In this document: in pieces, positions 17,173 through 24,472 of the stretch
Position numbering within the stretch: the first letter of the stretch is position 1
Layout: every line of letters starts with the position of its first letter
Assembly (NCBI GenBank): GCA_016218765.1
Contig: JACRCZ010000144.1
Span: 1-43,268 of the forward strand
Source: Deltaproteobacteria bacterium
Lineage (GTDB): Bacteria; Myxococcota_A; Polyangia; DRWM01; JAAZOP01
DNA length: 43,268 nt
Direction: 5' to 3'
Notes under the pieces: model-generated
The model's database searches: none
Told to the model about the DNA's origin: nothing
The model's input: the letters and a program-made list of their open reading frames with translations, nothing else
Position numbers and translations under genes: made by a program

Positions 17173-17805
17173 ATGAACTACGACATCATCGATTCCCCGA
17201 TCGGTCCCCTGCTCCTCGCCGCCGACCATTCCGGCCTGCGGTACGTCGATTTCCTCGCGGGGCCTGCCCTGAGCGCAATCGAAGGGCCTGCCCTGAGCGC
17301 AGTCGAAGGGCCTGCCCTGAGCGCAGTCGAAGGACCGGCCCGGAACGATGCCTGCCCCGAGCCTGTCGAGGGGTCGAAGGGACCGGGCTCGCCCCGCTCG
17401 CGCGCCGGTTGGACCCGCGACCCGAAGGCGGTCCTCGACGCCGCGCGACAACTCTCCCAGTACTTCGCCGGGAAACGGAAGACCTTCGACCTCCAGCTGG
17501 CTCCCGAAGGCACCCCCTTCCGCCGCGCCACCTGGCGCGCCCTGGAGAAGATTCCCTACGGCGAAACCATCAGCTACGGCCAGCTGGCCCGCCGCATCGG
17601 CAAGCCCGCAGCCGCCCGCGCCGTCGGCGCCGCCGTCGGCGCCAACCCCCTCGCCATCGTCATCCCCTGCCACCGCGTCATCGGCGCCGACGGCTCCCTC
17701 ACCGGCTTCGGCGGCGGCTTGCCGATCAAACGCGCCCTCCTCCAGCTCGAAGGATGGAGCGGTGGAGCGGTAGCGGCGGCGAGCGGTGGAGCGGTGGAGC
17801 GGTAG
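17173..17805 (+). CDS. ogt: Methylated-DNA-protein-cysteine methyltransferase with repeat insertion
   Basis: A 210-residue O6-alkylguanine-DNA alkyltransferase. It opens with [17 protein letters not shown] and carries the active-site IPCHRVIG (acceptor Cys166), preceded by [20 protein letters not shown] and followed by [17 protein letters not shown], all hallmarks of the family. Compared with usual Ogt (about 160-175 residues) it has two extras: residues ~32-69, encoded by three 24-nt repeat units and a variant, interrupt the N-terminal domain after YVDFLAG; and the last ~15 residues ([16 protein letters not shown]) are encoded by a GAGCGGT array. The start is 1 nt after the alkA stop, so the two are co-transcribed. 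The insertion lies in a loop before the DNA-binding domain and activity may survive. Confidence 0.92.
   Translation: MNYDIIDSPIGPLLLAADHSGLRYVDFLAGPALSAIEGPALSAVEGPALSAVEGPARNDACPEPVEGSKGPGSPRSRAGWTRDPKAVLDAARQLSQYFAGKRKTFDLQLAPEGTPFRRATWRALEKIPYGETISYGQLARRIGKPAAARAVGAAVGANPLAIVIPCHRVIGADGSLTGFGGGLPIKRALLQLEGWSGGAVAAASGGAVER
17266..17380 (+). repeat. Three 24-nt repeat units plus a variant inside ogt
   Basis: Copies begin at 17266, 17290 and 17314 (period 24), with GCGCA or GCGCAA in the middle, encoding [13 protein letters not shown] peptides; a diverged unit (CCCCGAGCCTGTCGAGGGG) follows at 17349-17380. The reading phase differs from that of the alkA copies, giving a different peptide. 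Confidence 0.95.
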
Positions 17806-17837
17806 AGCGGTAGCGGCGGCGAGCGGTCGAGCGGTCG
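17756..17837 (+). repeat. GAGCGGT-type tandem array over the ogt stop
   Basis: An array of GGAGCGGT/GAGCGGTA units. A 23-nt stretch beginning GAGCGGTAGCGGCGGC is repeated exactly at 17765-17787 and 17805-17827 (offset 40). It encodes the C-terminal tail of Ogt and its stop codon and continues into the gap. Confidence 0.9.
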
Positions 17838-17872
17838 TGTCGGAATCGGCTGGCGCGGGGGGCCGCGGGCGG

Positions 17873-17878
17873 TATACT
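17873..17878 (+). promoter_or_regulatory. Candidate -10 element TATACT (GGTATACT)
   Basis: TATACT preceded by GG, about 78 nt before the lipoprotein start at 17956. The same GGTATACT precedes the glycosyltransferase at 21117 on the minus strand. No clear -35. The remaining gap to 17955 holds G-runs and a GGAGGG ribosome site. Confidence 0.35.
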
Positions 17879-17955
17879 CCGGGTTCTTCGGGGGGTCTTC
17901 GGGGGGAATCAACATCAGGGGGGGCAGCGGCGCGCAAGCGCCACGGAGGGGCTGC

Positions 17956-19215
17956 ATGTCCGAAATTCGCAAGACCGGTGTGTTTCTTCTCGCTGCGGCA
18001 CTTGTCGCCTGGCCGTCGTGCAAGGAGGAAGACGCATCCGACGCCGGCGCGGACGGAGACGTCACGCCCGACGCCGCCGACGCGGACGGAGACGGAGACG
18101 CCGCCGACGCCGACGCGGACGCCGACGCCGACGGAGACGAAGACGCCGCCGACGCCGACGGCACTGACGGCGGTGCTGCGGACTGGATCCATCTCTGGGG
18201 CGGCTCGGGCGCCCACCGCGCCTACGGCATCGCCGTCGACTCCGCCGGCAACACCTACGCCGCCGGCAGCAGCGGCTTCGGCGATCCCCTCGTCACCGCC
18301 TACAGCGTCTTCGCCGTCAAGATGGCCCCCGACGGCTCGATCGCCTGGCAACGCTACTGGCAGTCGACCATGCTCGGCGCCGTCACGTTCCCCTACGCCC
18401 TCGCCATCGATGAGCCCGCCAATCGCCTCTACGTCGGCGGCTCGACCCACACCACACCCGGCGTCGGCCCCCGCGCCTTCGTCCTCGCCCTCGACCTCGA
18501 CGGCAACGAAGTCTGGTCGAGCACCTGGGGCGGGAACCTCGACAGCTCCGCCGACACCGTCTACGGCCTCGCCGCCGCCCCCGGTGGCGGCGTCGTCGCC
18601 GTCGGCAACTCGCTCGGCCTGGGCGGCCCCGCGACCTACGACGACGCGTTCGTCGCCCGCTTCGCCGCCGACGGCTCCGTCCCGTGGTCCGTCCTTGTCG
18701 TCGGCACGTCCCAGGAGTACCTCGCCGGTGTCGCCGTCGACCCCGACGCCGGCATCGCCTACGTCGCCGGCTGGACCTACTCCATGGCCGACAACGCCGC
18801 CGACGTGATGCTGGCCGCCGTCGGCGTCGAATCCGGCGCGTTCTCCTGGCTCCGCACCTGGAACGGCGGCGACGCCCCCGTCCAGGAGGACAAGGCCTAC
18901 GCCGTCGCCTTCGACGGCACCGACCTCTACGTCGCCGCTCGCAGCCAGCTCAACGACGTCCTGCAGAAATGGGACGCCGCGGGCAACATCCTCTGGCAGC
19001 GCGCCTGGAGCGACGGCGTCCAGCCCGGAATCGAGAACCTGTCGATCGGCGCCGGCGGCGCCGTCTACGCCGCCTCCCTCACCCACTCCCCGCTCCTCGA
19101 CGAGGACGCCCTGCTGTACAAGTTCGAGTCCACCGGCGACCTGGCTTGGGTCCGCTCCTGGGGCCGCTCGCCCGACAGCCAGTTCGCCACCGGCGTCGTC
19201 GCCGCCGGCGGCTAG
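17956..19215 (+). CDS. Propeller-type surface lipoprotein, cut by an in-frame amber codon
   Basis: A 419-residue product with GGAGGG 5 nt before the ATG. The signal peptide ends at WPSC (Cys22), an atypical lipobox with Trp at -3; Lys follows the Cys. Residues ~25-75 are an Asp/Ala/Gly linker. The remainder is built of repeats such as AYGIAVDSAGNTYAAG, FVLALDLDGNEVWSSTWGG, LAGVAVDPDAGIAYVAGWT and YAVAFDGTDLYVAA, which match SBBP/NHL-type beta-propeller repeats. The frame stops at a TAG (19213-19215) in the middle of a blade (VVAAGG) and then continues open with propeller-like sequence for 74 more codons. No enzymatic function is evident; the protein is probably exported and surface-attached. 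Confidence 0.8.
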   Translation: MSEIRKTGVFLLAAALVAWPSCKEEDASDAGADGDVTPDAADADGDGDAADADADADADGDEDAADADGTDGGAADWIHLWGGSGAHRAYGIAVDSAGNTYAAGSSGFGDPLVTAYSVFAVKMAPDGSIAWQRYWQSTMLGAVTFPYALAIDEPANRLYVGGSTHTTPGVGPRAFVLALDLDGNEVWSSTWGGNLDSSADTVYGLAAAPGGGVVAVGNSLGLGGPATYDDAFVARFAADGSVPWSVLVVGTSQEYLAGVAVDPDAGIAYVAGWTYSMADNAADVMLAAVGVESGAFSWLRTWNGGDAPVQEDKAYAVAFDGTDLYVAARSQLNDVLQKWDAAGNILWQRAWSDGVQPGIENLSIGAGGAVYAASLTHSPLLDEDALLYKFESTGDLAWVRSWGRSPDSQFATGVVAAGG

Positions 19216-19440
19216 CTCCACGTCGTCGGCGGCGCCTTCTACTCCGCCGACTGCACGTGGTCCACCCCTTCGGCCTCCGCCGTCCCCCTCTCCAACGCCG
19301 CAACTCCCCGCACCGCCGACACCCTTGCCCCCACCGCCGCCATCACCAGCACCCCTCCCGGCGCCTGGCACGACGCCGGCGGCGTCCTGGACAACCCCGC
19401 CGGCAACGCCCTCGTCCTCTTCATGCGCCAGCCCGAGTAG
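19216..19440 (+). pseudogene. C-terminal remainder of the propeller lipoprotein, after amber stop
   Basis: In the same frame as the upstream gene, this segment continues the interrupted blade (LHVVGGAFYSAD) and ends with GVLDNPAGNALVLFMRQPE and a TAG at 19438-19440. A single base change at 19213-19215 (for example TAC or CAG to TAG) would explain the break. Recent nonsense mutation, assembly error or amber readthrough are all possible. Confidence 0.7.
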
Positions 19441-19459
19441 CCGGCTAGGATCCCGGCCG

Positions 19460-19478
19460 CGCGCCCCCCACGGGCGCG
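19460..19478. terminator. GC-rich hairpin between convergent genes
   Basis: CGCGCCC-CCCAC-GGGCGCG, a 7-bp perfect stem with a 5-nt loop in the 43-bp convergent gap. There is no T-run, so it is only a possible bidirectional terminator. Confidence 0.35.
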
Positions 19479-19483
19479 GATCG

Positions 19484-20041
19484 CTACACCCCGATCATCA
19501 TCGACTTCGCCACCTCCACCGCCAGATCCTCCCCCGCGAGCTGATTGACCAGCCTGAGCCCGAACGCCACCGCCGTCCCCGCCCCTCGCGAGGTCACGAT
19601 CCGCCCGTCCTGCACCACGTCGCGGTCGGCAAGGTAGCTCGCGCCCGCCGCGACCAGCTCCTCCCGCACCGTCGCATGCGACGTCGCTCGCTTCCCCGAC
19701 AGCAGACCCAACGCACCCAGCACCGTCGGCCCCGCGCAAATCGCTCCGATCAGCGCCCCGCGCGCCGCCGACTCCCGCACCACCCGCCCCACCAGCGCGC
19801 TCGCCTTCAGGTTCGCCGCCCCCATGGTTCCCCCGGGCAGCACCACCGCATCGAACGCCTGCCCGGATACCGCCTCCAGCGTCGTGTCCGGCACGAACGT
19901 CAGCCCCCGCGCGCCCTTGACCGCGCCCGCCGCCAGCCCCGCCGTCGTCACCTCGATCTTCGCCCGCCGCAGGATCGTGATCGGTGCCGCCGCCTCCAGC
20001 TCCTCGAACCCCTCCGCCAGGATCACCAGAACCTTCGTCAT
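19484..20041 (-). CDS. DJ-1/PfpI family protein
   Basis: A 185-residue protein of the DJ-1/YajL type. Nucleophile Cys102 lies in GAICAGPTVLGA, and the conserved acid is Glu16 in EGFEELEAAAP. VVLPGGTMGAANLKAS and IVTSRGAGTAVAFGLRLV are also close to the DJ-1 pattern, and the length is normal. Family members protect against oxidative and carbonyl damage (chaperone, glyoxalase or deglycase activities have been reported and debated). It is probably cytosolic. GGGAGG lies 7 nt upstream of the ATG, and a GCTAGAAT -10-like octamer 17 nt upstream, so the transcript leader would be very short. The gene stands alone. Confidence 0.93.
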   Translation of the reverse strand: MTKVLVILAEGFEELEAAAPITILRRAKIEVTTAGLAAGAVKGARGLTFVPDTTLEAVSGQAFDAVVLPGGTMGAANLKASALVGRVVRESAARGALIGAICAGPTVLGALGLLSGKRATSHATVREELVAAGASYLADRDVVQDGRIVTSRGAGTAVAFGLRLVNQLAGEDLAVEVAKSMMIGV

Positions 20042-20058
20042 GGGTCACCTCCCGTGCC

Positions 20059-20066
20059 ATTCTAGC
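20059..20066 (-). promoter_or_regulatory. Candidate -10 element GCTAGAAT for the DJ-1 gene
   Basis: GCTAGAAT on the minus strand, ending 17 nt before the ATG. Identical to the octamer upstream of the FGE-like gene at 14393. Confidence 0.4.
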
Positions 20067-20095
20067 AACCGTCGCCGCGATGGAAAGCGCACGAG

Positions 20096-20143
20096 GGGGA
20101 TTTCACGCAAAGGACGCAAAGGACCGCAAAGGGACGCAAAGAG
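20096..20143 (-). repeat. TTTGCG tandem array at the 3' end of the glycosyltransferase gene
   Basis: On the + strand it reads GGGGATTTCACGCAAAGG and then further CGCAAAGG units. On the coding strand of the upstream gene (minus) it is a CTTTGCG array ending GTGAAATCCCC. It begins 8 nt past the glycosyltransferase stop. It resembles the array at 24.2 kb in sequence, orientation and distance to the stop. Confidence 0.9.
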
Positions 20144-20151
20144 GGGCCGGG

Positions 20152-21117
20152 TCAGGTCTCCCTCGCTCTCCCCGCCAGCCGCCCCAGCCGCTCCGCCGGC
20201 AGATTGCTCGTGTCCGCCACCCAGTACGGCGGCCGACCCCGCGCCATCCGGTGCAGCCGCCCGAGGTATTCCCCCAGAACCCCCAGCGACACCAGCACCG
20301 CCGCCGCCGCCGCCCACGCCGTCGCGCAGATCGTCGCCGTCGCCCCCCCCACCTCTCCCGTCAGCCCCAGCACCGCGAACACGATCGCCGCCGCCAGCGC
20401 CGCCCACCCCAGCAGGTACGGCACCCGCAACGGCGAAAGACTCGCGCTGGTGATCCCGTCCCACGCGAACCGGCGCATCCGCCCCAGATCGTACTTCGCC
20501 TTCCCCGCCACCCGCCCCGCACGGTCGAACGTCCCCGACACCGCCTGCGCGCCGATCCATCCCAGATCGCCGCGCAGGAACGCCGGCCCCCCGTGCGCCG
20601 TCGCCCGCAGCAGCGCCTCCGCCACGTCCCGCCGCATCAGGTAGAAGTCCCCCACGTTGCGGTGTACCGGGTGCTCCGAGATGCGCCGCAGCAGATCCGT
20701 GAACACCGCCGACGTCACCCGCTTGAACCACGGCACGTCCTGCGACCGCCTCCGCGCCAGCACCAGCGCCGCCCCGCTCGAACGCTGCGCCGCGACCATC
20801 TCCGGCACCAGCTCGGGCGGATCCTGCAGGTCCGCGTCCATCACCACGATCAGCTCGCCGTCCGCTGCCGCCAGTCCCGCCAGGATTGCCGCCTGCTGCC
20901 CGAAGCTCCGCGCCAGCCGCACCCCCCGCACCGGCGCCCCCGTGGAGCCCAAGGACCGGATCTTCTCCCACGTGGCGTCCCCGCTCCCGTCGTCCACCAG
21001 CACGATCTCGTACGCCAGCCCCGCCCCCTCCAGAGCCGCACGCAGTCCCTCCACCAACGCCTCCACGTTGGCCGCCTCGTCCCGCAGCGGACTCACGACC
21101 GACAACAACATCCCCAT
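20152..21117 (-). CDS. DPM1/ArnC-type GT2 glycosyltransferase with two membrane helices
   Basis: A 321-residue GT-A enzyme. It begins with SVVSPLRDEAANVEALV, then EIVLVDDGSGDATWEKI, LARSFGQQAAILAGLAAA and MDADLQDPPELVPEM with the DXD-like nucleotide-sugar site (DAD). FLRGDLGWIGAQ and KAKYDLGRM are typical of polyprenyl-phosphate glycosyltransferases. Two hydrophobic helices lie near residues 230-280, followed by GVLGEYLGRLHRMARGRPPYWV, the standard tail of this group. It probably charges undecaprenyl phosphate with a sugar for periplasmic transfer. A TATACT -10-like hexamer lies 11 nt upstream of the ATG, suggesting a leaderless or near-leaderless transcript. Confidence 0.9.
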   Translation of the reverse strand: MGMLLSVVSPLRDEAANVEALVEGLRAALEGAGLAYEIVLVDDGSGDATWEKIRSLGSTGAPVRGVRLARSFGQQAAILAGLAAADGELIVVMDADLQDPPELVPEMVAAQRSSGAALVLARRRSQDVPWFKRVTSAVFTDLLRRISEHPVHRNVGDFYLMRRDVAEALLRATAHGGPAFLRGDLGWIGAQAVSGTFDRAGRVAGKAKYDLGRMRRFAWDGITSASLSPLRVPYLLGWAALAAAIVFAVLGLTGEVGGATATICATAWAAAAAVLVSLGVLGEYLGRLHRMARGRPPYWVADTSNLPAERLGRLAGRARET

Positions 21118-21128
21118 CTCGGTCGCGC

Positions 21129-21134
21129 AGTATA
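21129..21134 (-). promoter_or_regulatory. Candidate -10 element TATACT for the GT2 gene
   Basis: GGTATACT on the minus strand, ending 11 nt before the ATG at 21117. If used, transcription would start at or just before the start codon. No convincing -35. Confidence 0.45.
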
Positions 21135-21217
21135 CCCCAGGCTTCCCGCCCGGCAGCGCCCGGACCGCACGATGGCCACTCGACCCACACCCGCAACCGT
21201 GATTAGTCTACGGGTCG

Positions 21218-22261
21218 ATGATGGGCATGGAATCGATGGGCGGGGAATTCCGGCTGGGACGGCCGTTCGGGATCCCGCTCACGATCAACAAGCTCCTCGC
21301 GGGCTTCGTCGCCGTCATCTTCGGCTTCGCCTTCCTCTCCAAGGCGCCCCTCGAAGGCGCCTGGATCCTCATCCTCCTGGTCTCGGTCCTCCTCCACGAA
21401 TGGGCCCACGCGCTCACCGCGCGCGCCGCCGGCGACACCGTCATCAAGGTGGCGCTGCACCTCTTCGGCGGCGTCACCTACCGCGCCGGCCGCGGCGGCC
21501 CCAAGGCCGATTTCCGCATCACCGCCGCCGGCCCCATCGTCAACGTCCTCCTCGCCGCCGCCGCGTGGCTCGCCCTCCGCTTCGCCGGCCCCGAGCTGCC
21601 CTACTGGGCGAGCATCACTCTGGACTTTACGTTCCGCATCAACGCCCTTCTCGCCGGCCTCAACCTCCTCCCGATCCACCCCATGGACGGCGGGCGAATG
21701 GCCCGCCTCGCGCTCTCCCGCCGCGTCGGCGCCGGCCCCGGCGCCCGGATCGCCCTTGGGATCTCGTTCGCCACGCTGCTCTCCGCCGGGGTGTTCTTCG
21801 CTTGGTGGGGCGCCTCCAGCCCGATGTTCGTGGTCGTCATCTTTCTCCTGGTCCAGATGTTCATGCTCAACGTCATGGAGATCCGCCAGGTCGGGGCGCC
21901 GTCCATGGACGAGACGCGAGCGGTTCTGGGCCGGTGGTGGCGCGAGCGCCGCGAGCGCGCCGCCGAACGCCGCGCGGAGCGCGCCGCCCGCAGCGCCGCG
22001 CCCGATCTCGAGCCCAGTCCGTTCCGTCGCGCCGCCGCGATCAACCGCGACGAGGAGGTCATTCGCGACGGGCGAAAAGTCCTGGAGAAGGCCGCGGACC
22101 GCGGCCTCGCCGCTCTCTCCCCCGAGGACCGCCGCCTCCTCATGCTCCACCGCCGCCTCATCGAAATCCGCGTCGACACCTCTCCCGGCAACCCTTCTCC
22201 CGACGACCTCCATCTCCTGGAACTGCACGTCCGCCTAGGCAGCAGCGCCGAAGTCCATTAG
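21218..22261 (+). CDS. Site-2 protease family (M50) membrane metalloprotease
   Basis: A 347-residue protein with four to six hydrophobic segments. The zinc site HEWAH (His60, Glu61, His64) lies in helix two and the third ligand Asp157 in NLLPIHPMDGGR, the M50 signature. FRITAAGPIVNVLLAAAAW is also typical. After a further hydrophobic pair (residues ~175-225) a charged cytoplasmic tail of about 110 residues follows, rich in Arg/Glu (RERRERAAERRAERAA), possibly helical. It would cleave substrates within the membrane. Two in-frame ATGs (21218, 21221) precede the third Met; the start is uncertain by a few residues. A low-complexity C/T array begins 3 nt after the stop. Confidence 0.88.
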   Translation: MMGMESMGGEFRLGRPFGIPLTINKLLAGFVAVIFGFAFLSKAPLEGAWILILLVSVLLHEWAHALTARAAGDTVIKVALHLFGGVTYRAGRGGPKADFRITAAGPIVNVLLAAAAWLALRFAGPELPYWASITLDFTFRINALLAGLNLLPIHPMDGGRMARLALSRRVGAGPGARIALGISFATLLSAGVFFAWWGASSPMFVVVIFLLVQMFMLNVMEIRQVGAPSMDETRAVLGRWWRERRERAAERRAERAARSAAPDLEPSPFRRAAAINRDEEVIRDGRKVLEKAADRGLAALSPEDRRLLMLHRRLIEIRVDTSPGNPSPDDLHLLELHVRLGSSAEVH

Positions 22262-22263
22262 CC

Positions 22264-22380
22264 GTTCCCCCATTCCATTCCCCCATTCCATTCCTTGCTC
22301 CTTGTCCCTTGCTCCTTGTTCCTTGATCCAGTTCCCCGTTCCCCGAATTCCCAATTCCGTTCCCCGTTCCCACGTCCCCC
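22264..22380 (-). repeat. Degenerate heptad array (GGANCAA/GGAATG) after the M50 gene
   Basis: Read on the minus strand: units such as GGAACAA, GGAGCAA, GGGACAA, GGAATG and GGGGAAC. It is the same style of repeat as at 9916-10046. It fills the gap before the transporter gene, where a GCTATCAG sequence 8 nt before the ATG is a weak -10 candidate. Confidence 0.8.
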
Positions 22381-22404
22381 CGTTTCCTGCTATCAGCCCA
22401 TTCG

Positions 22405-24201
22405 ATGCTCCCCTTGCCCCCCCGCCGCCCCCGCTGGACGCTCCTCCTCATCGCCCTCTCCTGCGCCCTCATCGCCGCCGGCGTCCTGGCCCAATCCCCC
22501 ACCCCCGACTCGTCCTCCCCCCCGTCCCCACCAACAACTCAACCCGTTCAACCCACCGACAACTCGCCCCGATCAACCAACCCCCCCCTCTCCCTCTCCC
22601 TCTCCCCCCCCACACTCCTCCTCGCCGCCAACGGCGAAGCCGATCTCACCGTCCGCGTCCCCACTTCCCCTTCTCCCCCCGGCCAGCTCGTCCAGGTCGT
22701 CAATACAGGTCCGGCCCAGCTCTACGTCGCCGCCGCCGTCACTATCCCCGCCGGCCAGCTCGAAGCGCGCATCCGCCTCCTCGGCATCGCCCCCGGCAAC
22801 GCCACGATCATCGTCAGCCTCGGCTCCGGCCCCCTCGCCGAGCCCCTCTCCTGCGCCAAGGACCCCGCCCCCTGCTCCGCGTCCTCCACCGTCCAAGTCG
22901 GCTACACCTCGTCCGTCTCCCTCCACCAGGTCAAGGACTCCGGCACCCCCTTCTACCTCCGAGCCCTCAGCCTCTTCGGCACCTTCGCCTTGATGCTCAT
23001 CGCCTGGGCCTTCTCCACGAACCGCCGCGCCGTCCCCTGGCGCGTCATCGCCTGGGGCCTCGGGCTGCAGGTCTTCTTCGCCCTGCTCGTGCTCAAGACC
23101 CCCTGGGGTCAGTCGGGGTTCTCGGCCGCCAACGACGCCATCGTCGCCCTGCTCGGCTTCACCAAGCAGGGCACGGCGTTCGTCATGCGGTCGTTCGCCT
23201 CCGGCTCCATCCACCCCGCGCTGGCCAACATCGCGTTCGATATCCTCCCGACGATCATCTTCTTCAGCTCCCTCATGGCCGTCCTCTACCACCTCGGCGT
23301 CATGCAGCTTCTCATCCGCGGCATCGCCTGGGTCATGGCGCGCACGATGGGCACCTCGGGTGCGGAGTCCCTCTCCGCCGCAGCCAACATCTTCGTCGGG
23401 CAGACCGAGGCGCCCCTCGTCGTGAAGCCCTACATCGAGAAGATGACGGTCTCGGAGCTGCACGCCGTGATGGTCGGGGGGATGGCGACGATCGCGGGCG
23501 GGGTGATGGCCGCGTACGTCGGGATGTTGATCAACGTCTTTCCCGACGTCGCCGGCCACATGATCGCCGCCTCCGTCATGAGCGCCCCCGCCGCCCTCGT
23601 TTTCGCCAAGATCGTTGTCCCCGAGACCGGCGAGCCGCTGACCCGCGGCCAGGTCAAGCTCGCCGTCGAGAAGCTCGACGCCAACGTGATCGACTCCGCC
23701 GCCCGAGGCGCCTCCGAGGGCCTCCAGCTGGCGCTCAACGTCGGCGCCATGCTCCTGGCCTTCATCGCCCTCCTCGCTCTGCTCAACTGGGGCCTATCCT
23801 CCTTCGGAAGCCTGTTCGGCCTCCCCGAACTCTCCCTCCAGTGGATCCTCGGTGAGTTGCACCGGCCCCTCGCCTTCCTCATGGGCGTCCCCTGGTCGGA
23901 ATCCCAAACCGCCGGCACGCTCATGGGGGAAAAGCTGGTTCTCACGGAATTCGTCGCGTACCTGGATCTTTCGAACGTGTTGTCCCACAACGTCGACGCG
24001 CTCTCCTACCGCTCCACGGTCATCGTCTCCTACGCCCTCTGCGGCTTCGCCAACTTCGGTTCTCTTGCCATCCAGCTCGGGGGCATTGGCGGCATGGCCC
24101 CCACCCGCCGCCACGACCTCGCCCGCGTCGGCCTCCGCGCCGTCCTTGCCGGCACCCTCGCCGCCTACCAGACCGGCACCATCGCCGGCATGTTGGTCTG
24201 A
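22405..24201 (+). CDS. NupC-type concentrative nucleoside transporter with extracytoplasmic N-terminal domain
   Basis: A 598-residue protein; ordinary CNT transporters have about 400. Residues 1-30 are a signal peptide or first helix ([18 protein letters not shown]). A Pro/Ser/Thr-rich stretch follows, then an apparent Ig-like beta-sandwich at residues ~60-170 ([39 protein letters not shown]) with two Cys in [13 protein letters not shown]. The CNT core runs from about residue 190: [61 protein letters not shown], and [21 protein letters not shown]. It would import nucleosides by ion symport. The added domain would lie in the periplasm, and could bind or present substrate; that is inference. 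Confidence 0.88.
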   Translation: MLPLPPRRPRWTLLLIALSCALIAAGVLAQSPTPDSSSPPSPPTTQPVQPTDNSPRSTNPPLSLSLSPPTLLLAANGEADLTVRVPTSPSPPGQLVQVVNTGPAQLYVAAAVTIPAGQLEARIRLLGIAPGNATIIVSLGSGPLAEPLSCAKDPAPCSASSTVQVGYTSSVSLHQVKDSGTPFYLRALSLFGTFALMLIAWAFSTNRRAVPWRVIAWGLGLQVFFALLVLKTPWGQSGFSAANDAIVALLGFTKQGTAFVMRSFASGSIHPALANIAFDILPTIIFFSSLMAVLYHLGVMQLLIRGIAWVMARTMGTSGAESLSAAANIFVGQTEAPLVVKPYIEKMTVSELHAVMVGGMATIAGGVMAAYVGMLINVFPDVAGHMIAASVMSAPAALVFAKIVVPETGEPLTRGQVKLAVEKLDANVIDSAARGASEGLQLALNVGAMLLAFIALLALLNWGLSSFGSLFGLPELSLQWILGELHRPLAFLMGVPWSESQTAGTLMGEKLVLTEFVAYLDLSNVLSHNVDALSYRSTVIVSYALCGFANFGSLAIQLGGIGGMAPTRRHDLARVGLRAVLAGTLAAYQTGTIAGMLV

Positions 24202-24206
24202 CCCCC

Positions 24207-24256
24207 CCTTTGCGCCCTTTGCGTTATCCCCCCTTTGCGAGCTTTGCGCGAAATCC
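24207..24256 (+). repeat. TTTGCG tandem array at the 3' end of the transporter gene
   Basis: CCTTTGCGCCCTTTGCG then further CCTTTGCG/CTTTGCG units, ending CGCGAAATCCCC. It starts about 6 nt after the stop. Same orientation relative to its gene as the array at 20.1 kb. A related fragment (CTCTGCGTCC) follows. The rest of the 271-bp gap to gmd holds a promoter candidate and no gene. Confidence 0.88.
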
Positions 24257-24325
24257 CCTCCCCCCCTCTGCGTCCTTCAATTCATGAACGCCCACCGCCG
24301 CTTTCACACCCAACGCGATGCCTCC

Positions 24326-24354
24326 TTGACGGCATTCGCGGAGGCAGGTACGTT
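24326..24354 (+). promoter_or_regulatory. Candidate sigma-70-like promoter for gmd
   Basis: TTGACG (24326-24331), 17-nt spacer, TACGTT (24349-24354). This is the best -35/-10 pair seen in the window. The leader to the GTG at 24473 would be about 110 nt and contains small inverted repeats (GTTCGT/ACGAAC; CACCG/CGGTG). Confidence 0.5.
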
Positions 24355-24472
24355 GCGCGAGGTGGCCGACACAATTTGGCCGGCCCCTGGGTTCGTAAGA
24401 GCCCGTGAAGACGAACGAAACCGTGCACCGTCGGCCGGTGGATCCAGCAAACCGAAGGGGCCGGAGGCTGCC

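Noticed and set aside
16261..17380. Regular 24-nt repeats considered as a CRISPR array
   Set aside because: Units are contiguous (only CT between them), have no spacers, and are translated inside two repair genes; no cas gene is near.
24284..24472. In-frame upstream ATG for gmd at 24284
   Set aside because: It would add 63 residues unlike any Gmd and would place the start before the best promoter candidate; the GTG at 24473 has a ribosome site and begins exactly at the conserved cofactor loop.
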